Part shown: positions 56,598 to 64,000 of the stretch, one piece after another
How positions within the stretch are numbered: the first letter of the stretch is position 1
Layout of the letters: each line of letters begins with the position of its first letter
Source: Myxococcales bacterium
Lineage (GTDB): Bacteria; Myxococcota_A; Polyangia; Polyangiales; JADJMO01
Assembly: GCA_016709545.1 (NCBI GenBank)
Contig: JADJMO010000032.1
Location: 8,428-72,427 of the forward strand
Direction of reading: 5' to 3'
DNA: 64,000 nt
Position numbers and translations under genes: made by a program
Notes under the pieces: generated by a model
Told to the model about the DNA's origin: nothing
Seen by the model: the letters and a program-made list of their open reading frames with translations, nothing else
Database searches by the model: none

Positions 56598-59057
56598 TTA
56601 GGCGCTGCCTTCGACGTGGACCTGGATGGCCGGATCGAGTCGGTAGCCACCCGGGTGGGTCTCGAGGAGGCGCTCGAGTCCCGTGGCGCGCAGATCGTGG
56701 ATGGCGACCTGGAGTCGATTGCTCGCGACCTTCTTCGGTAGCCGTTCGCCGGGCCACACCGTCTCGACGAGCACGCTCGCGTCCACGACCGCGCCAGGGG
56801 AGGCGAGGTGCGCCTTCGCGAGGGCCAGGAGGAGCCGGCCGAGCACGGGTCGACGAGCCAGGTCGGAGGTGCGTCCACCGTGGGAGTACGCCCGCCCGCG
56901 GGGATCGACCCGCAGGGCTCCCTCCGCGGGCGCCTTGCTGGGGAGGAGGCCATGGAGGATGCGCTGGAGGCAGCGCATGGGTGCGGTGCCGTAGGGCCCG
57001 GGTGACAGCAGCGCCCCCGCGGGCACCGGGCGACCCGCGAGCGCGTCGGTGATGGCCACCCCGAGCTCCACGAGGCGCGCGTCCGACTCCCGGCGGGGGA
57101 CCGGCCACGCCGCGAGCGGTGCGGCCGAGCGCGCCGCGATCACGTTGCGTCCGACCGCGCAGAACACGGCGTGGGCCTCCCCGGCGCTGGACGTGCCCAG
57201 GGCTTCGTCGAGCAGGTCGCGCGCGGCCTCGAGATCGCCCTCCTCGAGGCACACCGCGCCGAGACTCGCGAGGAAGCGGCCCAGGTAGGCGCGCAGCCCG
57301 CGCGCGCGGATGTCGGCGACCACCTCCGCGAGCAGCACGCGTGCTTCTCCGAGACGGCCCTCGTCCTGGAGGACGCTCGCGCGCTGCGCGCGATAGAGCG
57401 CCGGGATCGGCGCGGCGAGCTCGCGGACCTCGATCTCGATGGCGCGTTCGATCGCCAGCATCGCCTCGTCGAGCTTGCCCTCGGCCTGCGCGACCTGCGA
57501 GAGGGTCGCCTGGGCCAGGCTCCTCGCCGCCGGATCGCCGCGCGCCACGGCCTCGGACAGCGCCCGGTCGGCGTGCTTGCGCGCGAGCGGCACCGCGCCG
57601 CGCTCCAGCTCGAGCGTCGCGAGGGTCCGCAACACCCCGTCGCGCGCGGGGCCTCCGTCGACCAGGCGAGCGGCGGCCTCGAGATCGACCCGCGCCTCGT
57701 CGGTCCGCTCGGCCGCCGCGCGGATGAAGCCCCGCTTCCACAGGAGCTCGGCGCGCGCGGCCCGGGGCGCCTCGGCGAACCACGCGGCGCAACCCGCGGC
57801 GTCGAGGACGGCCAGCGCCTCGCTCCAGGGTCCCCGCGCGAAGTACAGCGACGCGAGCGCGTTCGCCGCTTCTACGCACGCCTCGGCGTCGGTGGCCGAG
57901 GCCACGACCGGACCGAGCTCCGTCAGCGCGCTCCTCAGGTTCCCGCGCTCGAGCCAGAGCAGGCGCGCCCGCTCCTCGTCGAGCACGGTCGACCAGTCCG
58001 AGAGGCGCGCTCCCTCTGCCGCGGCATGACGGGCGAGACGGAGCTGGAACGTCGCGCGCTCCTTGGCGCGGAGGCGGGCGGAAGCGAACTGTCGGAGCGC
58101 CTCGAACATCCGGAAGCGAAGGGTCCCGTCGCTCTCGGGTTCGACGTGGAGCAGCGAGTGGTCGGCCAGGGACTGCAGTCGATCGAGCGTCGGGTCGAGG
58201 GGTTCGCCGAGGACCACGGCCGCGGCGCGCGCCGTGAAGGACCCGGAGAAGCAGGCCAGACCCCCGAGGGCGGTGCGCGCCTCCGGATCGAGCAGCTGGA
58301 ACGACCCGTCGAGGGCCGCGTCGAGCGACCGATGTCGCGCGGGTCGATCGCGGGTCGCGTCGCGCAGCAGCTGGATGCCCTCCTCGAGCCGGGACCGGAG
58401 CGTCTTGCCGTCGATCACCCTGGTGCGCGCCGCGGCGAGCTCGATGGCCAGGGGGACGCCGTCGAGCAGGCGCACGATCGACGCGGCGTCGTCGGCGAGG
58501 ATCTCGCCGCTCGCGCGGGCCCGGCAGCGGGTGAGCAAGAGCTCGGTGGCGGCTTGCTCCGAGAGCGGCGGCACCACGAGCACCTCCTCGATCTCGAGGC
58601 CGAGCCGCACGCGCGAGGTCGTGAGGACCTGCAGCCCGCCGTCCTCCGCGAGGACGTGACCGAGCAGGTCGGCGACGGTGTCGAGGACGTGCTCGCAGTT
58701 GTCGAGGGCGAGGAGATTCGAGGCCAGGTGGAGCCGGGCGGTGAGCCGCGCGAGGGTGTCGACCTCGTCGCTGGCCGCGTCGAGCTCCAGCCCGACGCCG
58801 CGCGCGATCGAGGCGACCACGTCGGCGCGGGTCGAGAGCGGCGCGAGATCGACCCAGACCGCCTGCCGCTCCTTCGCGACCTCGCGGACGACGGCGGCGG
58901 CGACGCGGGTCTTCCCGATCCCGGCGGCGCCGAGCAGCGTGACGAGGCGCTGTCCGCCCTCGGAGAGGCGCGCCCGCGTCTCGGCCACCAGGGCCTCGCG
59001 CCCCACGAGAGGTCGCGCATAGGACGGGGGCAGGGGCGGTCGAGGGGGCGCGGCCAA
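56598..59057 (-). CDS. NB-ARC/TPR regulator with C-terminal DNA-binding domain
   Basis: About 819 residues. STAND ATPase: VTLLGAAGIGKTRVAAAVV (Walker A), NLLALDNCEHVLDTVAD (Walker B), RRLGLEIEEVLVVPPLSE, DGVPLAIELAAARTRVIDG (GxP). TPR helices about 390-690. Residues about 715-815 are a winged-helix Trans_reg_C/SARP-type domain (DASVLVETVWPGE, VASNRLQVAIHDLRATGLER). SARP proteins usually have this domain at the N-terminus. The TTG start at 59057 is the best non-overlapping choice; GTG/ATG further up would overlap the divergent gene. Likely an activator or signal-integrating regulator. Confidence 0.8.
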   Translation of the reverse strand: MAAPPRPPLPPSYARPLVGREALVAETRARLSEGGQRLVTLLGAAGIGKTRVAAAVVREVAKERQAVWVDLAPLSTRADVVASIARGVGLELDAASDEVDTLARLTARLHLASNLLALDNCEHVLDTVADLLGHVLAEDGGLQVLTTSRVRLGLEIEEVLVVPPLSEQAATELLLTRCRARASGEILADDAASIVRLLDGVPLAIELAAARTRVIDGKTLRSRLEEGIQLLRDATRDRPARHRSLDAALDGSFQLLDPEARTALGGLACFSGSFTARAAAVVLGEPLDPTLDRLQSLADHSLLHVEPESDGTLRFRMFEALRQFASARLRAKERATFQLRLARHAAAEGARLSDWSTVLDEERARLLWLERGNLRSALTELGPVVASATDAEACVEAANALASLYFARGPWSEALAVLDAAGCAAWFAEAPRAARAELLWKRGFIRAAAERTDEARVDLEAAARLVDGGPARDGVLRTLATLELERGAVPLARKHADRALSEAVARGDPAARSLAQATLSQVAQAEGKLDEAMLAIERAIEIEVRELAAPIPALYRAQRASVLQDEGRLGEARVLLAEVVADIRARGLRAYLGRFLASLGAVCLEEGDLEAARDLLDEALGTSSAGEAHAVFCAVGRNVIAARSAAPLAAWPVPRRESDARLVELGVAITDALAGRPVPAGALLSPGPYGTAPMRCLQRILHGLLPSKAPAEGALRVDPRGRAYSHGGRTSDLARRPVLGRLLLALAKAHLASPGAVVDASVLVETVWPGERLPKKVASNRLQVAIHDLRATGLERLLETHPGGYRLDPAIQVHVEGSA

Positions 59058-59110
59058 CGGGGGAATGCTACGCGATCGCCTCCCCACGGCAGCTCGGATA
59101 CGTCTGCGTG

Positions 59111-60090
59111 ATGGCCAGCCGGGTGCGGAGCACGATGCAGTTGGTGTGGACCTTCCTGTTCGCGCTGCCATTCCTGGGGGCCGGCGTGGTGATGGCCTAC
59201 ACGGGGCTCCGGCTGGTGCTCGGCGGTCAGGGGACCGGCGTGATGGCGCTCGTCTTCGGCCTGGTCTTCGGGGGCGCGGGCCTTCGCACGCTCGTGCAGA
59301 CGTTCAGCGAATTCCGCTCGGCCGAGGCCCTCGCGGCGAAGGGGACCCGCCCATCCTCGGCGCCGGGCCCGAGCCTCCTGCGCATGTCGACTACCGCCTG
59401 GCCGGCCACGATCGCACCGCGCGCGAGGCGTACGCCGCGGAGCTCGCCCACCCCGCGGGAGCGCTGGCGGTGTTGCCGACGCGCCGCGGACAGACCCTCG
59501 CCTGGGCCCTCGGGGTGACCGAGAGCCTCCGCAGCGACGTGGTGTTCTCGGCGGTGTGGACCGGCTTCACGCTGCCGATGTTCGTCCTCGTCGCCGCGAG
59601 CGGGCAGTCGGTGGCGGGGACCGTGTTCGTCGGGCTGTTCGTCCTCGTCGGCCTCTTCATCGGGTTCCGCGCGTTCCGGAGGTGGCTCGCGCGGCAGCGG
59701 CTCCCGCGCGTCGAGATCGACGCCGAGCCGGCCTTCCTCGGCTCCCCCGTCCGCGTGCAGATCGTGCAAGAGGGCCCGGCCAAGGTGACCCGCATCCGCG
59801 CGCGCGCCTTCTGCAAGGAGCACGTCACCTTCATGGAGGGCACCGACAAGCGCACCGAGTCCGCGGACGTCCTCGAGCTCCCTCTGTTCGACGAGGTCGG
59901 CGTCGTGATCGGTCGCGGCGAGCGCTGGACGCAGTCCCTCGACCTGCAGCTCCCGGGAGGTCCCCCGTCGTTCGCGGCCGAACACAACCGGGTCGAGTGG
60001 GGCATCCGCGTCGACGCCGACCTCGACGGGTGGCCGGACTACGACGAGACGTTCGTCTTCCGCGCGGTGCCGCGCCCGGGAGGTTCGTGA
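59111..60090 (+). CDS. Membrane protein with DUF3592-like features, frameshifted
   Basis: About 326 residues after joining frames near 59345. Helix 1 VWTFLFALPFLGAGVVMAY and helix 2 GTGVMALVFGLVFGGAGL, then a linker, two more helices (about 160-205, MFVLVAASGQSVAGTVFVGL), and a beta-rich cytoplasmic or periplasmic domain (RVEIDAEPAFLGSPVRVQIV). It overlaps the next gene by one base (TGATG). No recognised enzyme motif. Confidence 0.65.
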
Positions 60091-60404
60091 TGCAGGTGCA
60101 GCTCGAGCGAGGGCAGCTCAGGCCCGGCGAGGTGGTGCGCGGCCGCGTGCAGCTCGACGCCGAGGGCGCGCGCACGGAGCTGTCGGTCCTCTGGGAGACC
60201 CAGGGCAAGGGCACGACGGACCTCGGCGTGATCCACCACCGCGAGCTCGGGACCGGAGAGCACCCGTTCGAGGTGGCGTTGCCGCGCCTCCCGCTCACCT
60301 ACGTGGGCACGCTGATCAAGGTGCGCTGGCTCGTGCGCCTCCGCCGCATCGCGACGATCGGCGACGACCAGGTGGTGGACGCGGAGTTCGAGGTCGCCTG
60401 GTGA
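60090..60404 (+). CDS. Arrestin-fold-like small protein
   Basis: 104 residues almost entirely of beta-strands: MQVQLERGQLRPGEVVRGRV, LSVLWETQGKGTTDLGVIHH, HPFEVALPRLPLTYVGTLIK. The pattern resembles one arrestin/SpoOM sandwich. The upstream protein ends in a similar sandwich, so the two may form one module. Overlaps both neighbours by a few bases. Confidence 0.55.
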   Translation: MQVQLERGQLRPGEVVRGRVQLDAEGARTELSVLWETQGKGTTDLGVIHHRELGTGEHPFEVALPRLPLTYVGTLIKVRWLVRLRRIATIGDDQVVDAEFEVAW

Positions 60405-60970
60405 GCGTCCGTCACAACCCGTTCTCGGCGGCGCGCTTCGCGCCGGGCGCGTTGCCGTGGCTCGGCGCGGCGGGTGAGCTCGACGCCCTCGCGGACGCGG
60501 CGTTCCAGAGGGGCGCCCGGCACCAGATCCTCGGGCCGCACGGCAGCGGCAAGAGCACGCTGCTCGCCCACCTCGCCCGCGTCGCCCGGCGGCGTGGCCT
60601 CGAGGGCAGGGTGGTGCGGGGTGGTCGCGCGGAGGCGGGCGCGGTGCTGCGTTCGCTCCGCGCCGACGTGGTGCTGCTCGACGAGGGCGAGGCGCTCGGG
60701 GTCGGGTTGCGGCCGTTCCTCGCGCTCGCCGCGTTCGCGGGGACGCCGCTGATCGTCTCGGTGCACCGCGACGTCGGGCTGCCCACCCTCCTTCGGTGCG
60801 AGGCGAGCCTCGACGTGGCCGCGTCGATCGTGACGCGCCTCCTCGGGCAGGCCCCCGACGCGGGGATCGTGGCCGCGCGGCTCGACCGACACCGCGGGAA
60901 CCTGCGCGAGGTGCTGTTCGACTTCTACGACGACGTCGAGCGCGCGGCGCGGATGCACCGCCCAGGGTGA
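60401..60970 (+). CDS. Small P-loop ATPase
   Basis: 189 residues. Walker A QILGPHGSGKSTLLAHLARV, Walker B-like LRADVVLLDEGEALGVG, sensor region LIVSVHRDVGLPT. The GTG start overlaps the preceding stop (GTGA). It resembles a minimal AAA/ABC-type nucleotide switch rather than a transporter ATPase because no LSGGQ signature is present. Third gene of a tightly packed membrane/arrestin-like/ATPase operon. Confidence 0.65.
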   Translation: MSVRHNPFSAARFAPGALPWLGAAGELDALADAAFQRGARHQILGPHGSGKSTLLAHLARVARRRGLEGRVVRGGRAEAGAVLRSLRADVVLLDEGEALGVGLRPFLALAAFAGTPLIVSVHRDVGLPTLLRCEASLDVAASIVTRLLGQAPDAGIVAARLDRHRGNLREVLFDFYDDVERAARMHRPG

Positions 60971-61060
60971 GTGGATCGCAACTGGTCGTACCACTCGTCC
61001 CGAAAATACTGCTGCGCTGCACCTTGAACGGCGGGCGGCGATGAGGGAAACGCGAGCGAC

Positions 61061-62044
61061 ATGCGCGCACGAATCACCGGCTCCGGTCACTACGTCCCGA
61101 ACAAGGTCGTCACCAACGACGATCTGGGCAAGCTGATGTCCACCACCGACGAGTGGATCCAGCAGCGCACGGGGATCAAGGAACGGCATTTCGTCGACGC
61201 CGAGTCGGTCCAGGCGAGCGACCTCGCGCTCCCGGCCGCGAAGATGGCCCTCGAGCAGGCCAAGCTCGAGCCGAAGGACGTCGACGCGATCATCTTCGCC
61301 ACGCTCTCGCCCGACGCCCACTTCCCGGGTTCGGCCTGCTTCCTCCAGACGAAGCTCGGTTGCGGGCAGATCGCCGCGCTCGACGTGCGCAACCAGTGCT
61401 CGGGCTTCCTCTACGCGCTGTCGATCGCCGACGCGTGGATCCGCGCCGGCACGTTTCGCAACATCCTCATCGCCGGCGCCGAGGTGCACTACTTCGGCCT
61501 CGACATGACCGACCGCGGTCGCGACGTGGCCGTGCTCTTCGGCGACGGCGCCGGCTGCGTGGTCCTGCAGCCGACCGACGACGACGACCGCGGCGTCCTG
61601 ACCTGCGGCGTCCACGCCGACGGCGTCGGCGCCAAGGAGCTCTGGATGGAGCTCCCCGCCTCCCGCATCCGCGCCGACCAGGTGGCCGAGGGGCAGCACT
61701 ACCCGCGCATGAACGGCAAGGCCGTCTTCCGCTGGGCCGTCGAGAAGATGCCGGAGGCCGCGCTCACCGCGCTCGGCAAGGCGGGCAAGAAGGTCGAAGA
61801 CGTCGACCTGTTCATCCCGCACCAGGCCAACATGCGCATCAACCAGCTGGTCGCCGAGCGCCTCGGGGTCCCCGCCGATCGCGTGGTGCACAACATCCAG
61901 CGCTACGGCAACACCACCGCGGCCACGATCCCCATCGGCATCAGCGAGTCCTGGCGCGAAGGGAAGATCAAGGAAGGCTCCACGGTGCTGATGACGGCGT
62001 TCGGCGCCGGCTTCACCTGGGGCGCCGCGCTGGTCCGATTCTGA
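61061..62044 (+). CDS. fabH: Beta-ketoacyl-ACP synthase III (FabH)
   Basis: 327 residues, normal length. Catalytic triad C113 in DVRNQCSGFL, H254 in LFIPHQANMR, N284 in QRYGNTTAATIP. N-terminal GSGHYVPNKVVTNDDL and WIQQRTGIKERHFV are diagnostic. It condenses an acyl-CoA starter with malonyl-ACP to begin fatty-acid synthesis; starter choice (acetyl or branched) is not certain. Stand-alone here with 90 bp to the upstream operon. Confidence 0.93.
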   Translation: MRARITGSGHYVPNKVVTNDDLGKLMSTTDEWIQQRTGIKERHFVDAESVQASDLALPAAKMALEQAKLEPKDVDAIIFATLSPDAHFPGSACFLQTKLGCGQIAALDVRNQCSGFLYALSIADAWIRAGTFRNILIAGAEVHYFGLDMTDRGRDVAVLFGDGAGCVVLQPTDDDDRGVLTCGVHADGVGAKELWMELPASRIRADQVAEGQHYPRMNGKAVFRWAVEKMPEAALTALGKAGKKVEDVDLFIPHQANMRINQLVAERLGVPADRVVHNIQRYGNTTAATIPIGISESWREGKIKEGSTVLMTAFGAGFTWGAALVRF

Positions 62045-62520
62045 TCAGGGCGCGAACGGATCGGGCAGGTCGGGCCCCACCCCGGCCACCGGCCGTCGGA
62101 CCCGAAACCACGTCGATGTCGACGTCTCCCCGGCCGCGGCCGCGGGTGGCCCCCGACGCCCGGCGCGGCGGCGCGCCCCCCGCCGGGGGGCCGGTCCGCC
62201 GCGCGCGCCGTCGGGCCCGCGCAGGGCATCGGTGCGCGGGCGGCGAGTGGTCGCCCGGCGCCGGTCGGGCGGCCGGCGGGGCTTTCCGGCCCGCCGTCAG
62301 CTTCTCGACCGGGGGTAGCCCAGCGGATCACGAGGAACGACAGGCTGCCGGGGCCACCCCCGCTCGGCGCCCGCGGGAGGGGCGCGTCGCGAGGCCCAGG
62401 GCGGCGACGACGGACCGCAGCATCCGGAGCGTCTGGTGCCATTCACCGGAGAAGATGGCGGAGGGGACTGAACGGGAAGTTCGGTGAAGAAGCCTCGCCG
62501 GAAGGCGTAGACTCCCCGAG
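62045..62520. other. 476-bp region without a recognisable gene
   Basis: Extremely GC-rich with long G/C runs (GCGCCCCCCGCCGGGGGGCC near 62190). Frames on both strands have unlikely composition and no domain. I see no tRNA and no clear terminator; the FabH end and the kinase start flank it. Confidence 0.5.
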
Positions 62521-64000
62521 GTGTCCGCCGAGGCCCTCCTGCGACTCTCGCGCGAGCTGCACCCGGCGGCCACGCTCGCCGCCGTCATGGACCGCGTGGT
62601 CGAAGCCATCGGTCGGCAGACCCGCTACCGGCGCGCGTGGTTGCTCCTGCCGCTCTCGCCGACGCGGGGCCTCGAGGTGGTGGGCTACGCGTTGCCCGAT
62701 CCGGTGGCCGTCGCGCTGCGCATGGCCGAGACCGATCTGGTCGCCGACCGCCTGCTGCACCGGATGCTGACGACGAGCGAGCCGTGGGTGATCGACGACC
62801 TGCGCGCGTGCGAGGAGGCCGACCAGGCGCAGGTCGCGCACTTCGGCAACCGCACGTCGATCAACGTGCCCATGCTCCGGGTCGGCGAACGCATCGGGAT
62901 CTTCGTGGTCGGCACGTTCGCGGCGGAGGGGGTGCTGCCCCCGACCGCCGACGAGCTCGACTTCATCGTGCAGGTCGCGACCCTGGTGTCGATCGTCGCC
63001 GGGCGCCTGCGGGCCGAGGCGGCGCAGCAGGCCAGCGAGGAGCGGATCCAGGGCGTGCAGCGGCTCGAGGCGCTGGGACGCATGGCGGGCGAGGTGGCCC
63101 ACGACTTAAACACCGTCCTCGCGGCGATCCTCGGCCACGCGGCGATCGCGAGCAGCATGCTCGAAGGACACCCGGCCACCGAGCTCCTGGACGAGATCCG
63201 GCTGGCCGGCAACCGGGCCGCGGGCCTCACCCGCCAGCTGCTCGCGTTCTCGCGCGGTCAGCCACTCGTCCAGCGCGACGTCGATCTGCGGCAGCTCGTG
63301 GAGCGGATCGCGCCGATGCTCCGCACCCTGCTCCCGGCGTCGATCGCGCTCGGCCTCGAGACCGACGACGACCTCGGCTCCACGCCGGCCGACGCCATGC
63401 AGATCGAGCAGGTCCTGCTGAACCTCGTCATCAACGCCCGCGACGCGATCGAGGGGCAGGGCACGATCGACGTCTCGCTCACGCGGGCCGACGTCGACGA
63501 GCTCTACGTGGGCCAGCACCCCTGGGCGCGACCAGGGCGCTACGTGCTCTTGACCGTGCGCGACACGGGCCGTGGCATGGCCCCGGACGTCCAGCGCAAG
63601 GTCTTCGAGCCGTTCTTCACCACCAAGGCGGCCGGGATCGGCACGGGGCTCGGCCTCGCGGTGGTCGACGGCGTCGTGCGGCGACACGAAGGCTTCGTGC
63701 ACCTCGACAGCGCGGAGGGGCAGGGCACGACGTTCCGGGTCTACCTGCCGCGCTCGGAGCGCCCCGCCGCGCCCACCGAGCTGTCGCTCCCGGCACCGGC
63801 TGGCGGGACCGAGCGCGTGCTCGTGGTGGAGGACGACGCCCAGGTCCGCGAGATGCTCCGGCGCGTGCTCGCCAAGGCGGGCTACGAGGTTGCGGTGGCC
63901 GCCGATGGCGAGGAGGCGCTCGCGGTGGTGCGCGCGGCGGAGTTCGACGCCGTGGTCACCGACCTGGTCATGCCCCGCCTCTCCGGCGACGCGCTGATCG
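62521..64000 (+). CDS. GAF-type hybrid histidine kinase, 3' truncated by window
   Basis: At least 493 residues, running off the window. GAF domain about 10-165 (LSRELHPAATLAAVMDRVVE, NRTSINVPMLRVGERIGIFV), then HisKA with H194 in RMAGEVAHDLNTVL, HATPase with N-box QVLLNLVINARDAIEGQ, G-boxes DTGRGMAPD and GIGTGLGLAV, and the beginning of a receiver domain (RVLVVEDDAQVREML, DAVVTDLVMPRL). The leucine after the H-box is TTA, a codon that is rare in such GC-rich DNA. No membrane segment, so it is cytoplasmic. Start is GTG 62521, the first codon before the GAF domain. Confidence 0.9.
   Translation, partial: MSAEALLRLSRELHPAATLAAVMDRVVEAIGRQTRYRRAWLLLPLSPTRGLEVVGYALPDPVAVALRMAETDLVADRLLHRMLTTSEPWVIDDLRACEEADQAQVAHFGNRTSINVPMLRVGERIGIFVVGTFAAEGVLPPTADELDFIVQVATLVSIVAGRLRAEAAQQASEERIQGVQRLEALGRMAGEVAHDLNTVLAAILGHAAIASSMLEGHPATELLDEIRLAGNRAAGLTRQLLAFSRGQPLVQRDVDLRQLVERIAPMLRTLLPASIALGLETDDDLGSTPADAMQIEQVLLNLVINARDAIEGQGTIDVSLTRADVDELYVGQHPWARPGRYVLLTVRDTGRGMAPDVQRKVFEPFFTTKAAGIGTGLGLAVVDGVVRRHEGFVHLDSAEGQGTTFRVYLPRSERPAAPTELSLPAPAGGTERVLVVEDDAQVREMLRRVLAKAGYEVAVAADGEEALAVVRAAEFDAVVTDLVMPRLSGDALI

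Noticed and set aside
59058..59171. Longer start (ATG 59171) for the NB-ARC regulator
   Set aside because: The extra N-terminus overlaps the divergent membrane-protein gene and has shadow-like composition; TTG 59057 is better placed.
61903..62487. Open frames in the gap after fabH on both strands
   Set aside because: Proline/arginine/alanine-biased translations with no start context or recognisable domain.

Overview
The window is very GC-rich DNA with dense, mostly leftward-and-rightward mixed gene order. It carries serine/threonine kinase-ATPase-TPR proteins, TIGR02996 and DUF4274 proteins, and many lipoproteins with aspartate-rich linkers. This combination points to a myxobacterium (Myxococcota, probably class Polyangia). 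I see no rRNA, tRNA, CRISPR array, prophage or intact insertion sequence. About ten genes carry single frameshifts and two carry an in-frame TAG, which looks more like an unpolished long-read assembly than real decay.

Layout. 1-9 kb: the end of speA (arginine decarboxylase), a bacterial pentameric ligand-gated-channel homologue, a DHFR-family reductase, a RIO kinase, a TIGR02996 protein, an FHA membrane protein and a DUF4274 protein. 8.6-14.3 kb: a beta-helix lipoprotein, a TetR regulator with a di-iron ferritin-like protein and a clear operator, a lamin-tail lipoprotein and a GAF-GGDEF cyclase. 14.3-21.1 kb: a kinase-ATPase-TPR giant divergent from a small kinase, then a TPR-methyltransferase and an ankyrin protein. 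21.1-30.3 kb: an accessory stretch of lipoproteins, a class A beta-lactamase, a Uma2 nuclease, a segmental duplication around a 23-bp-arm palindrome, and gene relics.

30.4-41.4 kb is the most interesting part. A leftward run starts with a SulP anion permease fused to a CcmM-like gamma-carbonic anhydrase (all three zinc histidines present). It is coupled by overlapping start/stop codons to two SPFH (stomatin/HflK-HflC-like) proteins, then an unknown protein, a DUF362 protein, a membrane protein and a TIGR02996 protein. A near-consensus sigma-54 promoter lies 19 nt upstream of the permease start. Divergent to it are a membrane histidine kinase and a sigma-54 response regulator. I read this as a regulated bicarbonate-uptake/carbonic-anhydrase membrane complex with SPFH scaffolds.

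41.4-51 kb: a PNGase-F-like lipoprotein, a secreted alpha/beta hydrolase, a periplasmic binding protein coupled to a CheA-like HPt kinase, a diacylglycerol kinase, and an ECF sigma factor with a FecR-like membrane protein. 51-56.6 kb: a lone FliR/SctT-like protein, a palindrome cluster, ftsE-ftsX-envC-like genes with a trailing lipoprotein, and a repeat-rich lipoprotein. 56.6-64 kb: an NB-ARC/TPR regulator with its DNA-binding domain at the C-terminus, a three-gene membrane/arrestin-like/ATPase operon, fabH, a 476-bp gap without a gene, and the start of a GAF hybrid histidine kinase that runs off the window.
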